A program made the translations under genes and the position numbers. From a virus, in the IMG/VR virus record IMGVR_UViG_3300021957_000076, positions 1 to 44,933 of that record: DNA of 44,933 bases. One strand, 5' to 3'. Shown in pieces: positions 9,175 through 17,080 of the stretch. The notes under the pieces were generated by a model. The model ran no database searches, was not told where the DNA came from, and was given only the letters and a program-made list of their open reading frames with translations. Numbering within the stretch: the first letter of the stretch is position 1; each line of letters begins with the position of its first letter.

Positions 9175-9206
9175 GGGAGAGGGTTGGTAATCCTCTCCCT
9201 TTTTTT
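9175..9206 (+). terminator. Rho-independent terminator
   Basis: Perfect 8-bp stem GGGAGAGG / CCTCTCCC with a 9-base loop followed by seven T. It ends the ribonucleotide reductase transcript; a late box begins at its last T. Confidence 0.9.
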
Positions 9207-9213
9207 ATAAATA
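9206..9213 (+). promoter_or_regulatory. T4-type late promoter
   Basis: TATAAATA immediately after the terminator; drives the receiver-domain gene block. Confidence 0.65.
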
Positions 9214-9224
9214 ATAATGACACA

Positions 9225-9710
9225 TTGAGTGACAGTGCCATGATAGAATCCAACCCCTCCTATTCGAATAAGCAGGTTATCGCATTTGAAGACAACCCTG
9301 TATGGGCGAAAACGTTAGTGTTATGGCTAAATCATTATGGTTTTGGAAATGTTAGGACATTCAACAATAAGAAATGCATGGCATGTTACATAAAAGACAA
9401 TCATGAAAAAATAGATCTTTGTTTGATTGATTTTTACGATCAAGAAGGAGATACTCAGCAATTAATTAAAGAAATAAGAGAGATTTCAAAAGATTTACTC
9501 ATAATTGCTATGTCAGCAGACTTCGTTAACGATAGAGAAGTGTTAGACACCAAAGAAATGGTCAAGACTATATATGCTGGTGCCAATAGAGCAACGTTCA
9601 AAGATATCAAACATCTTAAGATGATAATTGACGAACATTTAACACTAAGATCCCTTGATAACTATGAAGATATCAAAACAGACCCCCAAGCATTTTTAAA
9701 ATCCGTATAA
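9225..9710 (+). CDS. Receiver (REC) domain protein 1
   Basis: About 161 residues from a TTG at 9225; an ATG at 9240 is the alternative, and neither has a clear Shine-Dalgarno. The fold reads as a CheY-like receiver: acidic pair FEDNP near residue 22, phospho-acceptor region LCLIDFYD (Asp near 69), IIAMSAD with the conserved Ser/Thr position, and GANRATFKD with the conserved Lys. No output domain and no histidine kinase nearby. The phage could intercept phosphotransfer from a host kinase; that is inference. Confidence 0.75.
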   Translation: MSDSAMIESNPSYSNKQVIAFEDNPVWAKTLVLWLNHYGFGNVRTFNNKKCMACYIKDNHEKIDLCLIDFYDQEGDTQQLIKEIREISKDLLIIAMSADFVNDREVLDTKEMVKTIYAGANRATFKDIKHLKMIIDEHLTLRSLDNYEDIKTDPQAFLKSV

Positions 9711-9713
9711 ATA
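9706..9713 (+). promoter_or_regulatory. T4-type late promoter, 6 bases from the ATG
   Basis: TATAAATA then six bases then ATG at 9720. With T4-like geometry transcription would begin at about the start codon, predicting a leaderless mRNA. Confidence 0.65.
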
Positions 9714-9719
9714 AAAGTT

Positions 9720-10154
9720 ATGAGCGTAATACTAACTATTTATCATATTATAGGTATAATGACAGGGACTATTGTTGTCCTCGGCTTCTTTTTGAAGTTT
9801 TATGCCAAGTCCATCAAGAATGATGTTAAAGACGATTGGCAAAAGCAAATAACAGATACCAGAAATTCCATCGAGTCCAAACATGAGAAGGAATTCAAAG
9901 AACTAAAAGAAACCATTACTAGGGAATCTAGTACCGAAGCAATCAAAGCAAAGGTGAGAGACTTCGTTGAAGGCGAAATCAAACTCATGGAACAAGACGT
10001 TAGACAAATCAAAGAATTGACAGTCGATCTAAAACAAATCCTAAGCACTCAACAAGAAACACTCATTGCTATTCAAATGAGCATTACAGAACTTAAACCA
10101 AGGATCACTAGTCTAGAGAAGCGTGTTGCTAAACTAGAAGATAAAGATGATTAA
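9720..10154 (+). CDS. Membrane-anchored coiled-coil protein
   Basis: 144 residues: one N-terminal transmembrane helix (residues ~3-27, LTIYHIIGIMTGTIVVLGFF) followed by a long charged coiled coil to the end (SLEKRVAKLED). It lies between two receiver-domain genes, with the stop overlapping the next ATG (TTAATG). Context suggests a membrane partner of the receivers, but no kinase or HAMP signature is visible. Confidence 0.75.
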   Translation: MSVILTIYHIIGIMTGTIVVLGFFLKFYAKSIKNDVKDDWQKQITDTRNSIESKHEKEFKELKETITRESSTEAIKAKVRDFVEGEIKLMEQDVRQIKELTVDLKQILSTQQETLIAIQMSITELKPRITSLEKRVAKLEDKDD

Positions 10155-10582
10155 TGTTTTCTGGAAAGAAAATACTCATTCTAGACGACGACGATGTTAT
10201 CTTAAAAGGCTTTAAGAAATTCTTCCAAAAGAAAGCACCAGATAACGAAATAATCACCATCAATAGATTCAGTGAAAGAATTTATGAGATAGTCCAAACA
10301 TGTGATGCTGTTATCTTTGATTATTATTTTGACCACAAGATAAAAACTCATGAGATGATCCATCATACAAGAAAGTTAAACTCTGATATCTTTATTTTAT
10401 GTTGTAGTGGTATGTTTGTTGTTGAACATGTAAGAGGGAATTGCATCGATGAAAACACGATGAAAACATGTTTAAATTGTGGGGCAAATAGAGTGATGCC
10501 CAAAGACATCGAAGAAGTCATCGACATCCTTGCTGTTCACTTTGAGTTAAGAGACTCTGGTGAACTTAGTTCATTTACCTGA
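10154..10582 (+). CDS. Receiver (REC) domain protein 2
   Basis: 142 residues. CheY-like signature: KILILDDDD at residues 6-14, phospho-acceptor Asp56 in VIFDYYFD, CCSG at the Thr/Ser position and GANRVMPKD with the conserved lysine. It shares the GANR..KD ending with 9225-9710, so the two are probably duplicates. No effector domain. Its 3' end overlaps the convergent dUTPase gene by 12 bases. Confidence 0.8.
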   Translation: MFSGKKILILDDDDVILKGFKKFFQKKAPDNEIITINRFSERIYEIVQTCDAVIFDYYFDHKIKTHEMIHHTRKLNSDIFILCCSGMFVVEHVRGNCIDENTMKTCLNCGANRVMPKDIEEVIDILAVHFELRDSGELSSFT

Positions 10583-11041
10583 ACTACCGAAACCCTTCCC
10601 ACCACGGTCAGAATCACCCAAAGAATCCACTTCAACGAGTTCTGGGTCATAATGCTTGCGAATGACGAGTTGTGCGATTTTATCCCCTTTAGCAATGGAA
10701 TAACCCTCTCCAGACATGTTTGCTAACATCACACCAATTTCTCCACTGTAACCGTTGTCAACGACTCCTCCGACTGGAAAAACACCTTTGGATGCCATTC
10801 CAGAACGACCTTCGATTTGCAACCAGTATTGTCTTAACTCTCTTTCTGGTCCAAACATTCCGGTTCCAGTAATCACACTTTCGTCTTCCACGGCGCAAGC
10901 AATCCCAGTAGATACTTTGGTTACTTTGCCGACTTTCAAGACAATATCTTCGTCAGCAAAAATATCCCAACCTTCGTCTTCTGATCTATCCTTCTTAGGA
11001 AGTGTTGCTGTATTTGTTAATTTTTGTACTTGTAATTTCAT
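10571..11041 (-). CDS. dut: dUTP diphosphatase (trimeric dUTPase)
   Basis: 156 residues. Hydrolyses dUTP to dUMP and pyrophosphate. The five family motifs are visible in order: EDEGWDIFA, EGRSGMASKG, VVDNGYSGEIGV, KGDKIAQLVI and the C-terminal arm RGGKGFGSSG. Length is normal for the trimeric enzyme. It is last in a minus-strand chain in which each gene overlaps the next by about 4 bases. Confidence 0.95.
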   Translation of the reverse strand: MKLQVQKLTNTATLPKKDRSEDEGWDIFADEDIVLKVGKVTKVSTGIACAVEDESVITGTGMFGPERELRQYWLQIEGRSGMASKGVFPVGGVVDNGYSGEIGVMLANMSGEGYSIAKGDKIAQLVIRKHYDPELVEVDSLGDSDRGGKGFGSSGK

Positions 11042-11262
11042 AATTCCTCTTCTATAGAATTGCCTTTTAAAATGTATGCTTCTGTCTTGTAATCTTCACC
11101 ATAAAGATCTATTAGAATATCTTCAGTGCCATCCTCCACCCATTGATGACTGCAACTATAACATTCCATCATTTCTGCGTCAGGCAAAGTGTAATCATTA
11201 GGATCACCCAAATCAAATGTATTGGGTAGTTCGCATTTAGGACAACGTTCTATTATGGTCAT
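11038..11262 (-). CDS. Zinc-ribbon protein
   Basis: 74 residues with two Cys pairs, CPKC near residue 7 and CYSC near 34, spaced as in a zinc ribbon; the rest is acidic. It overlaps dut and rmlB by 4 bases each, so it is co-translated. A nucleic-acid or protein adaptor role is possible; target unknown. Confidence 0.75.
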   Translation of the reverse strand: MTIIERCPKCELPNTFDLGDPNDYTLPDAEMMECYSCSHQWVEDGTEDILIDLYGEDYKTEAYILKGNSIEEEL

Positions 11263-12221
11263 TTAGAGAACTCCTTAATGTACCATTGGACGGTCTTTTC
11301 TATTCCCTCGTCAAACGAGTGTTTAGGCTCCCACCCCAACTCAGTCCTTATTTTACTTGAGTTGATTGCATATCTCATGTCATGTCCCATCCTATCCTCT
11401 ACGAAAGTAATAAGGTCTTTATAGGAACCTTCGTTTCTAGGAAGGTCATGATCTAACTTCTCACAAATCAAGTTAACCAAGTCAATGTTTTTCATTTCCA
11501 CATCACTTCCAATGCAATAGGTTTCACCAGGAACTCCATTCGCTAAAACATTGGTGATGGCATCATTATGGTCCTCGACGAAGATCCATTCTCTTACATT
11601 GTCTCCCTTGCCATAAACAGGAATTGGTTCCTCGTTCATTGCCTTTTGGATGATAACTGGAATCAACTTCTCAGGGAATTGATGCGGCCCCATATTATTA
11701 CAACAGTTGGTTATTACCACATCCAACCCATAAGTCTCATGGTATGCTCTTACGAGGTGATCAGAGGATGCCTTAGAAGCACTGTATGGACTCCTTGGTG
11801 CATAGGGGGTAGTTTCGGTGAATGGATCATCGTCGATACCTAGATGCCCAAATACTTCGTCGGTGGACACATGGAGAAAGCGACAATTAAAGTGTCTTGC
11901 GATCTCAAGCATGTTTGCTGTCCCCATGACATTTGTTTGTACGAACCCAAGAGGATTTGTAATTGATCTATCGACATGGGATTCTGCTGCGAAGTGAACG
12001 ATGTATTCTGGTGTGAAACCATTAGCAGGAAGATTCTCTGCTTTTAGTTCGCAAATATCTATATCAATTCCATCGATGTCTTCGGATATAGCGGTTATGT
12101 TTCTAGGGTTTGAACCAACACTTAGATTATCTATAATCATGATGTTGTTGTCCTTATAGTTGTTATTGACCCAATTGGAGCCAATGAACCCATATCCACC
12201 TGTTACTAATATATTACTCAT
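11259..12221 (-). CDS. rmlB: dTDP-glucose 4,6-dehydratase (RmlB-like)
   Basis: Start at 12221 (MSNILVTGGYGFIG), whose ATGA overlaps the upstream stop; an earlier TTG is less likely. 320 residues, extended SDR fold: NAD-binding GGYGFIG at the N-terminus, STDEVFG, the active-site YSASK (Tyr and Lys), and the sugar-nucleotide loop VYGKGDNVREW. These are diagnostic of RmlB, which makes dTDP-4-keto-6-deoxyglucose. With the RmlD-like gene next door it points to phage-directed deoxysugar synthesis. No RmlA or RmlC is in the window. Confidence 0.9.
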   Translation of the reverse strand: MSNILVTGGYGFIGSNWVNNNYKDNNIMIIDNLSVGSNPRNITAISEDIDGIDIDICELKAENLPANGFTPEYIVHFAAESHVDRSITNPLGFVQTNVMGTANMLEIARHFNCRFLHVSTDEVFGHLGIDDDPFTETTPYAPRSPYSASKASSDHLVRAYHETYGLDVVITNCCNNMGPHQFPEKLIPVIIQKAMNEEPIPVYGKGDNVREWIFVEDHNDAITNVLANGVPGETYCIGSDVEMKNIDLVNLICEKLDHDLPRNEGSYKDLITFVEDRMGHDMRYAINSSKIRTELGWEPKHSFDEGIEKTVQWYIKEFSK

Positions 12222-12934
12222 TGCAAACCCCAATAATATTTTGGAACACGATTAGACATGAGAGAGGTGTCCTTTGGAAGTGGATACCCCTTAACGTCTA
12301 ACCTACTAATCTTTTTTATTTCTTTATTAGGTGACAATTCTTTTGCCAAGTCATAAACAGTTTTGGTGTCCCCACCAACATGGACCACCCCACACTTCTC
12401 TTCCTTGATAACATCCGATATCATCTTAGCACACTCTGTAACCCCCGTCCTTGTGGTTTTTTGGTCATAGAATGCTTTGTCATAGGGAAAGTCATCTGTG
12501 CAAAAAGAAGTGCGTATGATGAGGGAGTTATCGTACATCTTAACTGCGCACTCACCTCCAAGTTTACTCCAACCATATTTATTAAATGGGTTTAAGGAGT
12601 CACTCTCTTTATAACGCCCACGTTCACCATCGAATACATAGTCACTTGAAATGTATATCAACTTCACATCTCTCTTCATGCATTCCATGACTAGGTTGGA
12701 TGTTGCGACTATGTTGGTTTGTATGGCATTAGCGGATTCTTTTGTTTCACACCCAACTGTGTCGGTCACCGCTGCCATATGTACCAAGGTATCGAAATCT
12801 TTATTAAAGAAACGATGGTAGTCTCTTGTTATATTAATGTTAAAATGTTTGCTTGTTGGGAATAGAGCATCAGGAAAATGCTCTTTTAGTTTAGACCCTA
12901 GTAAACCTGAACCACCTGTAAATGCTAACTTCAT
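12218..12934 (-). CDS. NAD(P)-dependent sugar-nucleotide reductase (RmlD-like SDR)
   Basis: 238 residues: GGSGLLG nucleotide-binding loop, VHMAAVTD, ISSDYVFDG and the catalytic YGWSK. These features match the RmlD/dTDP-4-dehydrorhamnose reductase group, though it is shorter than the usual ~290 residues. The likely reaction is reduction of a 4-keto sugar made by the neighbouring RmlB. It overlaps rmlB by 4 bases. Confidence 0.8.
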   Translation of the reverse strand: MKLAFTGGSGLLGSKLKEHFPDALFPTSKHFNINITRDYHRFFNKDFDTLVHMAAVTDTVGCETKESANAIQTNIVATSNLVMECMKRDVKLIYISSDYVFDGERGRYKESDSLNPFNKYGWSKLGGECAVKMYDNSLIIRTSFCTDDFPYDKAFYDQKTTRTGVTECAKMISDVIKEEKCGVVHVGGDTKTVYDLAKELSPNKEIKKISRLDVKGYPLPKDTSLMSNRVPKYYWGLQ

Positions 12935-13308
12935 AGATACGTTTCGTCTCCGTCTACGAAATGTTTGTAATCATGGAAGTTCATTAGGTCGTTGAATTCT
13001 TCTTTATTATTCATTTTGATTTTGCATATCCACCCAGTAAATTCCGTATCATCTGTAATGAAGAGAGGGTCTTCCTTGAGTTCTTCGTTGATCTCTACCA
13101 CTTCTCCTGATACAGGACATGGGAAGTCAAACGTTTCATCTACGGTATCGACGATGCATAATGTGTCACCCGCTATAATCTCTTCAAGATTAGGGAAGTC
13201 GATGAATTCTACCCTATTTAAAGTTTCTACGAAGAGTTCGCTTACCCCTAGATAAACAAAATTCTTTTCCTTTCTTACAAAGACGTTTTCTGTCGTATAT
13301 TTAGTCAT
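12931..13308 (-). CDS. Glycine-cleavage H-like protein lacking the lipoyl lysine
   Basis: Start at 13308 (MTKYTTENVF) behind GAGGTG. About 125 residues that follow GcvH end to end: AGDTLCIVDTV, PVSGEVVEINEEL, GWICKIK and a C-terminal helix. In GcvH the lipoyl lysine lies in ESVKAASD; here the segment reads DTVDETFD, so the lysine is replaced by Asp. Lipoylation at this site is therefore impossible. It may act as a decoy or structural mimic of host H protein. It overlaps the RmlD-like gene by 4 bases. Confidence 0.75.
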   Translation of the reverse strand: MTKYTTENVFVRKEKNFVYLGVSELFVETLNRVEFIDFPNLEEIIAGDTLCIVDTVDETFDFPCPVSGEVVEINEELKEDPLFITDDTEFTGWICKIKMNNKEEFNDLMNFHDYKHFVDGDETYL

Positions 13309-13325
13309 TATCACCTCAAAATAAA

Positions 13326-13359
13326 AGGTTGTGGGGAAAAAACCCTGACCCCACAACCT
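13326..13359 (-). terminator. Rho-independent terminator (minus strand)
   Basis: Perfect 11-bp stem AGGTTGTGGGG / CCCCACAACCT with a 12-base loop, followed on the minus strand by TTTTATTTT. It ends the 13386-13988 transcript. Confidence 0.85.
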
Positions 13360-13385
13360 ATTATATATAAAGTTTCTCGAACTTT

Positions 13386-13988
13386 TTACGCCATGTATGC
13401 TGGTGCGTCTTCTTCTTCTTCGAGATCGACCTCTCCGACATAACCACTACTTTCATCTTCATCAAGATTGGTAGCGTCGTCAAGCAATGCTTCAGATGTC
13501 GCTGTGGTATCAACCAAGGTCGAACCCCTATTCTCGATAAGAGGGGTGAATGGTGCTGTGAGTTGACCAACCCTTGCCTCAACCATTTCTAGGAAGTCAC
13601 GTGGTTCCATGAGCCATGTCTTTGGCGCTCCACGTTGACCTTGAACGATTTCTCCACAAGAAACATCCAAGAAACCATCGTTATAAACATCGACGGTAAA
13701 CTTGCCAATCTTTTCGCAATGCTCTGAATCCTCAACTTCCATGTCATCATACACTTGTTGAGCAAGAGGTTCGATTGCTGGCATTACTGAAGGCACAAGT
13801 GACCTAACGCAAGAAAGGAACTCATCATGTCCTGGTACGATGCACTTTTGATTCTTACTTCGTCCAATGTTTCTAATCTCGGTACAAGTAGAACCTGATA
13901 GACAACCATCATCCCACAAAACCGCACTAATAGAAAAAAGCTTAACTGGTTTTGCTTCTTTTCTTTGTTGAACTGGATCGTTACTCAT
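13386..13988 (-). CDS. Hypothetical acidic protein (200 aa)
   Basis: Starts behind TAGGAGAAAACAT and is expressed alone from a good early promoter (14021-14048) with a terminator after it. Several cysteines (LSGSTC, KCIVPG, LSCVRS, HCEKIG, VSCGEI) and a very acidic C-terminal tail (VDLEEEEDAP). No recognised domain. The early, monocistronic setting fits a host-takeover protein, which is inference. Confidence 0.7.
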   Translation of the reverse strand: MSNDPVQQRKEAKPVKLFSISAVLWDDGCLSGSTCTEIRNIGRSKNQKCIVPGHDEFLSCVRSLVPSVMPAIEPLAQQVYDDMEVEDSEHCEKIGKFTVDVYNDGFLDVSCGEIVQGQRGAPKTWLMEPRDFLEMVEARVGQLTAPFTPLIENRGSTLVDTTATSEALLDDATNLDEDESSGYVGEVDLEEEEDAPAYMA

Positions 13989-14020
13989 ATATGTTTTCTC
14001 CTAAATAAGTGAACGTGATA

Positions 14021-14048
14021 ATTATACTCTTAAAACTAAGATTGTCAA
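14021..14048 (-). promoter_or_regulatory. Early sigma70-like promoter
   Basis: On the minus strand TTGACA, 16 bases, TATAAT, with AAAATAACAT just upstream. Drives 13386-13988. Confidence 0.8.
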
Positions 14049-14051
14049 ATG

Positions 14052-14471
14052 TTATTTTATTTCTTCCCAACCGTCTTCTCTGTGCCAATCCCAACTCTTT
14101 CTAGCGCCTTGGGTGGTCAATCTTGGGTTCACATCAAAACCTTCACAGGCTACTACAACCATGTCTCTCTCTTCGTGGACCTCAAATCCCTTATAGCAAT
14201 CGCCCTTTTTCAATATATGGATTTTAGGAGTGTCTTTGAAGCCTTGTGATTTTTTATAACACATTTTAGCTGTTGCTGAACCATTAAAATCTATATTTAA
14301 CGTAAGAGATTTACAATCAATGAACTTTAGATCACGAATGTAAATATCTTCTTTATTAGAAAAACTATTTTGTAAATCAGAAATCAAATTCTCATCTGAG
14401 GTCGTAAACTGTATGGTTTGGTTTTCCCAGTCGGGTATTAAAGCAAAGATCTTATTAGTCATGTCTTTCAT
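14052..14471 (-). CDS. Hypothetical protein
   Basis: Starts considered are 14471 (MKDMTNKIFALIPDW) and 14462; the long N-terminal extension to 14540 is unlikely because it crosses the divergent promoter. About 139 residues, mixed alpha/beta, with WDWHREDGWEE at the end. Its 3' end lies at the early promoter of the next gene. Not recognised. Confidence 0.6.
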   Translation of the reverse strand: MKDMTNKIFALIPDWENQTIQFTTSDENLISDLQNSFSNKEDIYIRDLKFIDCKSLTLNIDFNGSATAKMCYKKSQGFKDTPKIHILKKGDCYKGFEVHEERDMVVVACEGFDVNPRLTTQGARKSWDWHREDGWEEIK

Positions 14472-14480
14472 TTTATTTCT

Positions 14481-14488
14481 TATAAATA
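14481..14488 (+). promoter_or_regulatory. T4-type late promoter, 5 bases from the ATG
   Basis: TATAAATA, five bases, then ATG at 14494: predicted leaderless late transcript. Confidence 0.65.
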
Positions 14489-14493
14489 ATGTT

Positions 14494-14859
14494 ATGAAGT
14501 TTACTATGTTTCTAGAACAATCTGACCTTGATTTGGTCAACTATTGGTTTGATCATGAGGTGGTCACAGAAGCTAATGAAACTTTTGTAAGAATCAAAAA
14601 CGTCCTTAAAAGAAACAAGACAATTAATACTGACGTTGAATCTTCTTCTTGCATTGCTCATGTGTATTACGAACCTTCTAAAAAGTATTTGGTATTAACA
14701 TTCAAAAAGACGGGTGCTAAATATGAATACAAGAATGTTGACAAAAGATCTCTCTTGAACTTATTATCCAACAACCAAACTCAAGGGTCGATAGGTAAAG
14801 CATTTTGGAAAGACATTAGACCGAATTCTAATAAGTTTCCTTACAAAAGAATTGCTTAA
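14494..14859 (+). CDS. KTSC-domain protein
   Basis: Start at 14494 is set by the late box 5 bases upstream. About 121 residues. The C-terminal half matches the KTSC domain: SSSCIAHVYYEP, LTFKKTGAKYEYKNV, then GSIGKAFWKDIRP. KTSC domains occur alone in phages or beside lysyl-tRNA-synthetase-like proteins, and their activity is not settled. The first 50 residues are helical and specific to this protein. Lies alone on the plus strand and overlaps the convergent gene by 4 bases. Confidence 0.7.
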   Translation: MKFTMFLEQSDLDLVNYWFDHEVVTEANETFVRIKNVLKRNKTINTDVESSSCIAHVYYEPSKKYLVLTFKKTGAKYEYKNVDKRSLLNLLSNNQTQGSIGKAFWKDIRPNSNKFPYKRIA

Positions 14860-15218
14860 ATTCTATCCTCTTTAACTTCGAAATAGAAAGAATTAGCGTT
14901 ATGCGTTTTTCTAAGCGCATCTAAAAGAGCAACTCTATGTTCAATGATTTCGGTATGCCCACTAAACACTACATACCCTTCATCTCCTGCATACTTAATT
15001 GCTTCTCTTCCATCATAAGCAGACTCTGTGCTATAATTCAAGCATTGCGTTAATGCCATGATGTAAAAATTGTAATCACAAAAAGCAGAGTAGAAAACAA
15101 CGATATGAAAATGGGGAAAAGTGGCAAGCATAGTACACTTCTCCCCATAACCTAAAGATGCCCGTAACTTCTCTAGACCACTAAGACGATAATAAATATC
15201 TCCTATCGTCTTAAGCAT
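14856..15218 (-). CDS. Hypothetical protein downstream of Ro60 gene
   Basis: 120 residues, overlapping the 3' end of the Ro60 gene by 8 bases, so it belongs to the same transcript. Aromatic and cysteine-rich middle (FYSAFCDYNFYIMALTQC). No recognised domain. Co-expression with Ro60 suggests, but does not prove, a linked RNA-related role. Confidence 0.65.
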   Translation of the reverse strand: MLKTIGDIYYRLSGLEKLRASLGYGEKCTMLATFPHFHIVVFYSAFCDYNFYIMALTQCLNYSTESAYDGREAIKYAGDEGYVVFSGHTEIIEHRVALLDALRKTHNANSFYFEVKEDRI

Positions 15219-16620
15219 CCGTGATCATCTTTTGGTATTTCTCAACTGTAGTCACCATGATAGACTCTGGTGAGATACGATCAAGATCTGCGTCAACAAC
15301 TGCCTTCATGACAAATGGAGAGAATCCACTCACCAAGGCTACACCATCTTGAGTAGATGATGATGGGTAGTTGTCGTATCCTGCGTTAAGGTTCCAAAAG
15401 ATCACCTTTGGTATCTCATACCCACTTTGTTCGAATGCTACACGCATCTTACCAAAAGCGGTTTCATAAGAAGGAACATCAACTTGTCTCCAAGCACCTC
15501 TATTACTACCAGTTGCCTCGTCGAATTGCATGTCACTAAGAACAACAAGGTACTCTGGCATTTGCTCCTTTGGGATTTGACTTTGAACTGCCTCGTTCAA
15601 AATTGCTTGGTAAGCACTTTGGAAGTTAGTGGTCATGCCCCAATCGGAACGTCGAAGTGATTCGAATACTCGTCCTACGTCATCAGTCTCTGGGAGATCT
15701 TGAAGAGTAGACTTCTCTGAGAAAGTCAAGAACTTATTCTTGAAAGACCCTGTGTTCTTTTGTGCCAAGAAAGCACCAAGAGAGATAGCAACTTCCATGC
15801 AAGTAACACCCTTGGACGCTGTACAGTCCATGGAACTACTTGTGTCAACCATTGGAAGGATGTTTGCTCCAATCTCCATTTCAAGTGCCTTCCATTGCTT
15901 ACTAGCAAGTTGAGCACTGTTGTCATTAGAGTACAAACCTTGCTTCCATGTTTGGTAGATTTGATGAGGGAAAAGAACGGACGCATTTACTTTAGCATCA
16001 TCGTCATTGATCCAAGAATCAAATCTCTTGCCATCATGAGCACGGAATACGTTTGCGTTCTTTTTCATGCAAACCGAAGGAACGTGTTCGTAGGTAATAT
16101 CCACCCACTCTTTGCCACACATCTTTTTCTCAACGATGTTAGGTCTTCCTGCGACGATCTTTTTACGGAACTCTTTGTTAGACATCTTCATGTGCTTACG
16201 AAGGCGGTGGTCTTTCTTGATGTTGACCCACTTGTGTGCCAACTCATTACCTTCTTCGATAGCATCTGCCCAAATCTTGACAGCGACATCCTCAAGAGAG
16301 GTGTTGAAACCAGAACGAAGGTCATCAAAACGGCCCAAGGTAGGTGCGAGTTTGAGCAACTTGGTTGCTAACTTTTGATCCACCTTGATCAATTTACGAA
16401 GGAGGTTACGAAAGGTTTCTCTTTCCCCTGCTCCACCTCTTGCGTCTCTTGCCCAAGCAAGGATAGCAGCGGTTAGTTCAGGTTCACTTTGGAGTGCCTT
16501 ATCAAAAAGACCCTCGACCCTTTCTTGTGCGTTTCTAGCAGAACCAATATTGAAGAAGAGATCTACTGTCTCTCGTCCAGTTCCACTAAGGGCATTTTCA
16601 CCATTCATTGTTTGAGTCAT
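15211..16620 (-). CDS. rsr: Ro60/Rsr protein (TROVE + vWA domains)
   Basis: Start at 16620 (MTQTMNGENALSG) behind AGGAGGT. 469 residues. The N-terminal two thirds is the HEAT-like TROVE ring: NIGSARNAQERVEGLFD, ILAWARDARGGAGERETFR, and LPTLGRFDDL-like helices. The C-terminal third is a von Willebrand A domain with the MIDAS motif DTSSS near residue 257 and VVLSDMQFDE near 360. Ro60 orthologues bind Y RNAs and the ends of misfolded RNAs; in Deinococcus, Rsr works with exoribonucleases and its Y RNA gene lies directly upstream. Here a Y-like RNA (16695-16763) sits between promoter and gene. It probably acts in RNA quality control, or in reshaping host RNA decay during infection. Confidence 0.9.
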   Translation of the reverse strand: MTQTMNGENALSGTGRETVDLFFNIGSARNAQERVEGLFDKALQSEPELTAAILAWARDARGGAGERETFRNLLRKLIKVDQKLATKLLKLAPTLGRFDDLRSGFNTSLEDVAVKIWADAIEEGNELAHKWVNIKKDHRLRKHMKMSNKEFRKKIVAGRPNIVEKKMCGKEWVDITYEHVPSVCMKKNANVFRAHDGKRFDSWINDDDAKVNASVLFPHQIYQTWKQGLYSNDNSAQLASKQWKALEMEIGANILPMVDTSSSMDCTASKGVTCMEVAISLGAFLAQKNTGSFKNKFLTFSEKSTLQDLPETDDVGRVFESLRRSDWGMTTNFQSAYQAILNEAVQSQIPKEQMPEYLVVLSDMQFDEATGSNRGAWRQVDVPSYETAFGKMRVAFEQSGYEIPKVIFWNLNAGYDNYPSSSTQDGVALVSGFSPFVMKAVVDADLDRISPESIMVTTVEKYQKMITDA

Positions 16621-16694
16621 GTCTGACCTCCTGTAAGTTAGTATAGAATGAAATAAACGTATTGGGTGCAAGGAGATGTTGGTCGTCTAAGTGA

Positions 16695-16763
16695 CGGATA
16701 AGTTCGACTTCCAACAACCCTCGACTTTTCATATCGTTTGGATATATTTGCTGTATCTTATCC
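16695..16763 (-). ncRNA. Y RNA-like leader RNA upstream of Ro60 gene
   Basis: On the minus strand the RNA starts GGATAAG (16763-16757), continues AT-ACAGCAA, and closes with CTTATCC (16702-16696) followed by G: a perfect 7-bp terminal stem around about 54 bases with small inner hairpins. The ACAGCAA motif and the stem-G ending recur in five RNAs of the tRNA array, with compensatory changes in the stem. Its 5' end lies about 4 bases after the predicted transcription start of the early promoter. Position directly upstream of rsr matches bacterial Y RNA genes. Identity as Y RNA is inference. Confidence 0.65.
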
Positions 16764-16773
16764 CTATGAACAA

Positions 16774-16801
16774 ATTATAGCATCAAGAACCACATTGTCA
16801 A
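16774..16801 (-). promoter_or_regulatory. Early sigma70-like promoter of the Y RNA/Ro60 unit
   Basis: TTGACA, 16 bases, TATAAT on the minus strand, preceded by AAAAATAGCAT. Start expected near 16767. Confidence 0.85.
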
Positions 16802-16810
16802 ATGCTATTT

Positions 16811-17080
16811 TTAGAATCGACTGGCATGTAAGCACATGTTTAATTCGTGGTGCCACTCTTTAGAAGGAGCCTCCTCTATAACTAAACGATCTGCTCTCAT
16901 TCCACGCAACCTATTTTCTGGGTCGCTTCTTGGATCGATGTTATGTATTTTCACAGCCTCATATTCGAAGTAATCCCTGGAGTCGAACTTAATGATGTAG
17001 TTACTTAGAAGACAGTGATTACGAATGGATTCTTTGTACCTTTCAAACTGCAAACGTGTTCCAAAAAAGAGGATGGTCAT
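16811..17080 (-). CDS. Hypothetical protein (89 aa)
   Basis: Mixed alpha/beta with FGTRLQFERYKESIRN at the start and RGMRADRLVIEEAP near residue 60, a segment resembling Walker-B-like strands of nucleotide-binding proteins but with no Walker A. Overlaps the upstream gene by 4 bases; last gene of a five-gene chain (18199 to 16811). Function unknown. Confidence 0.65.
   Translation of the reverse strand: MTILFFGTRLQFERYKESIRNHCLLSNYIIKFDSRDYFEYEAVKIHNIDPRSDPENRLRGMRADRLVIEEAPSKEWHHELNMCLHASRF

Noticed and set aside
9225-10582. Histidine kinase
   Set aside because: The coiled-coil membrane protein has no H-box or ATP-binding G-box.
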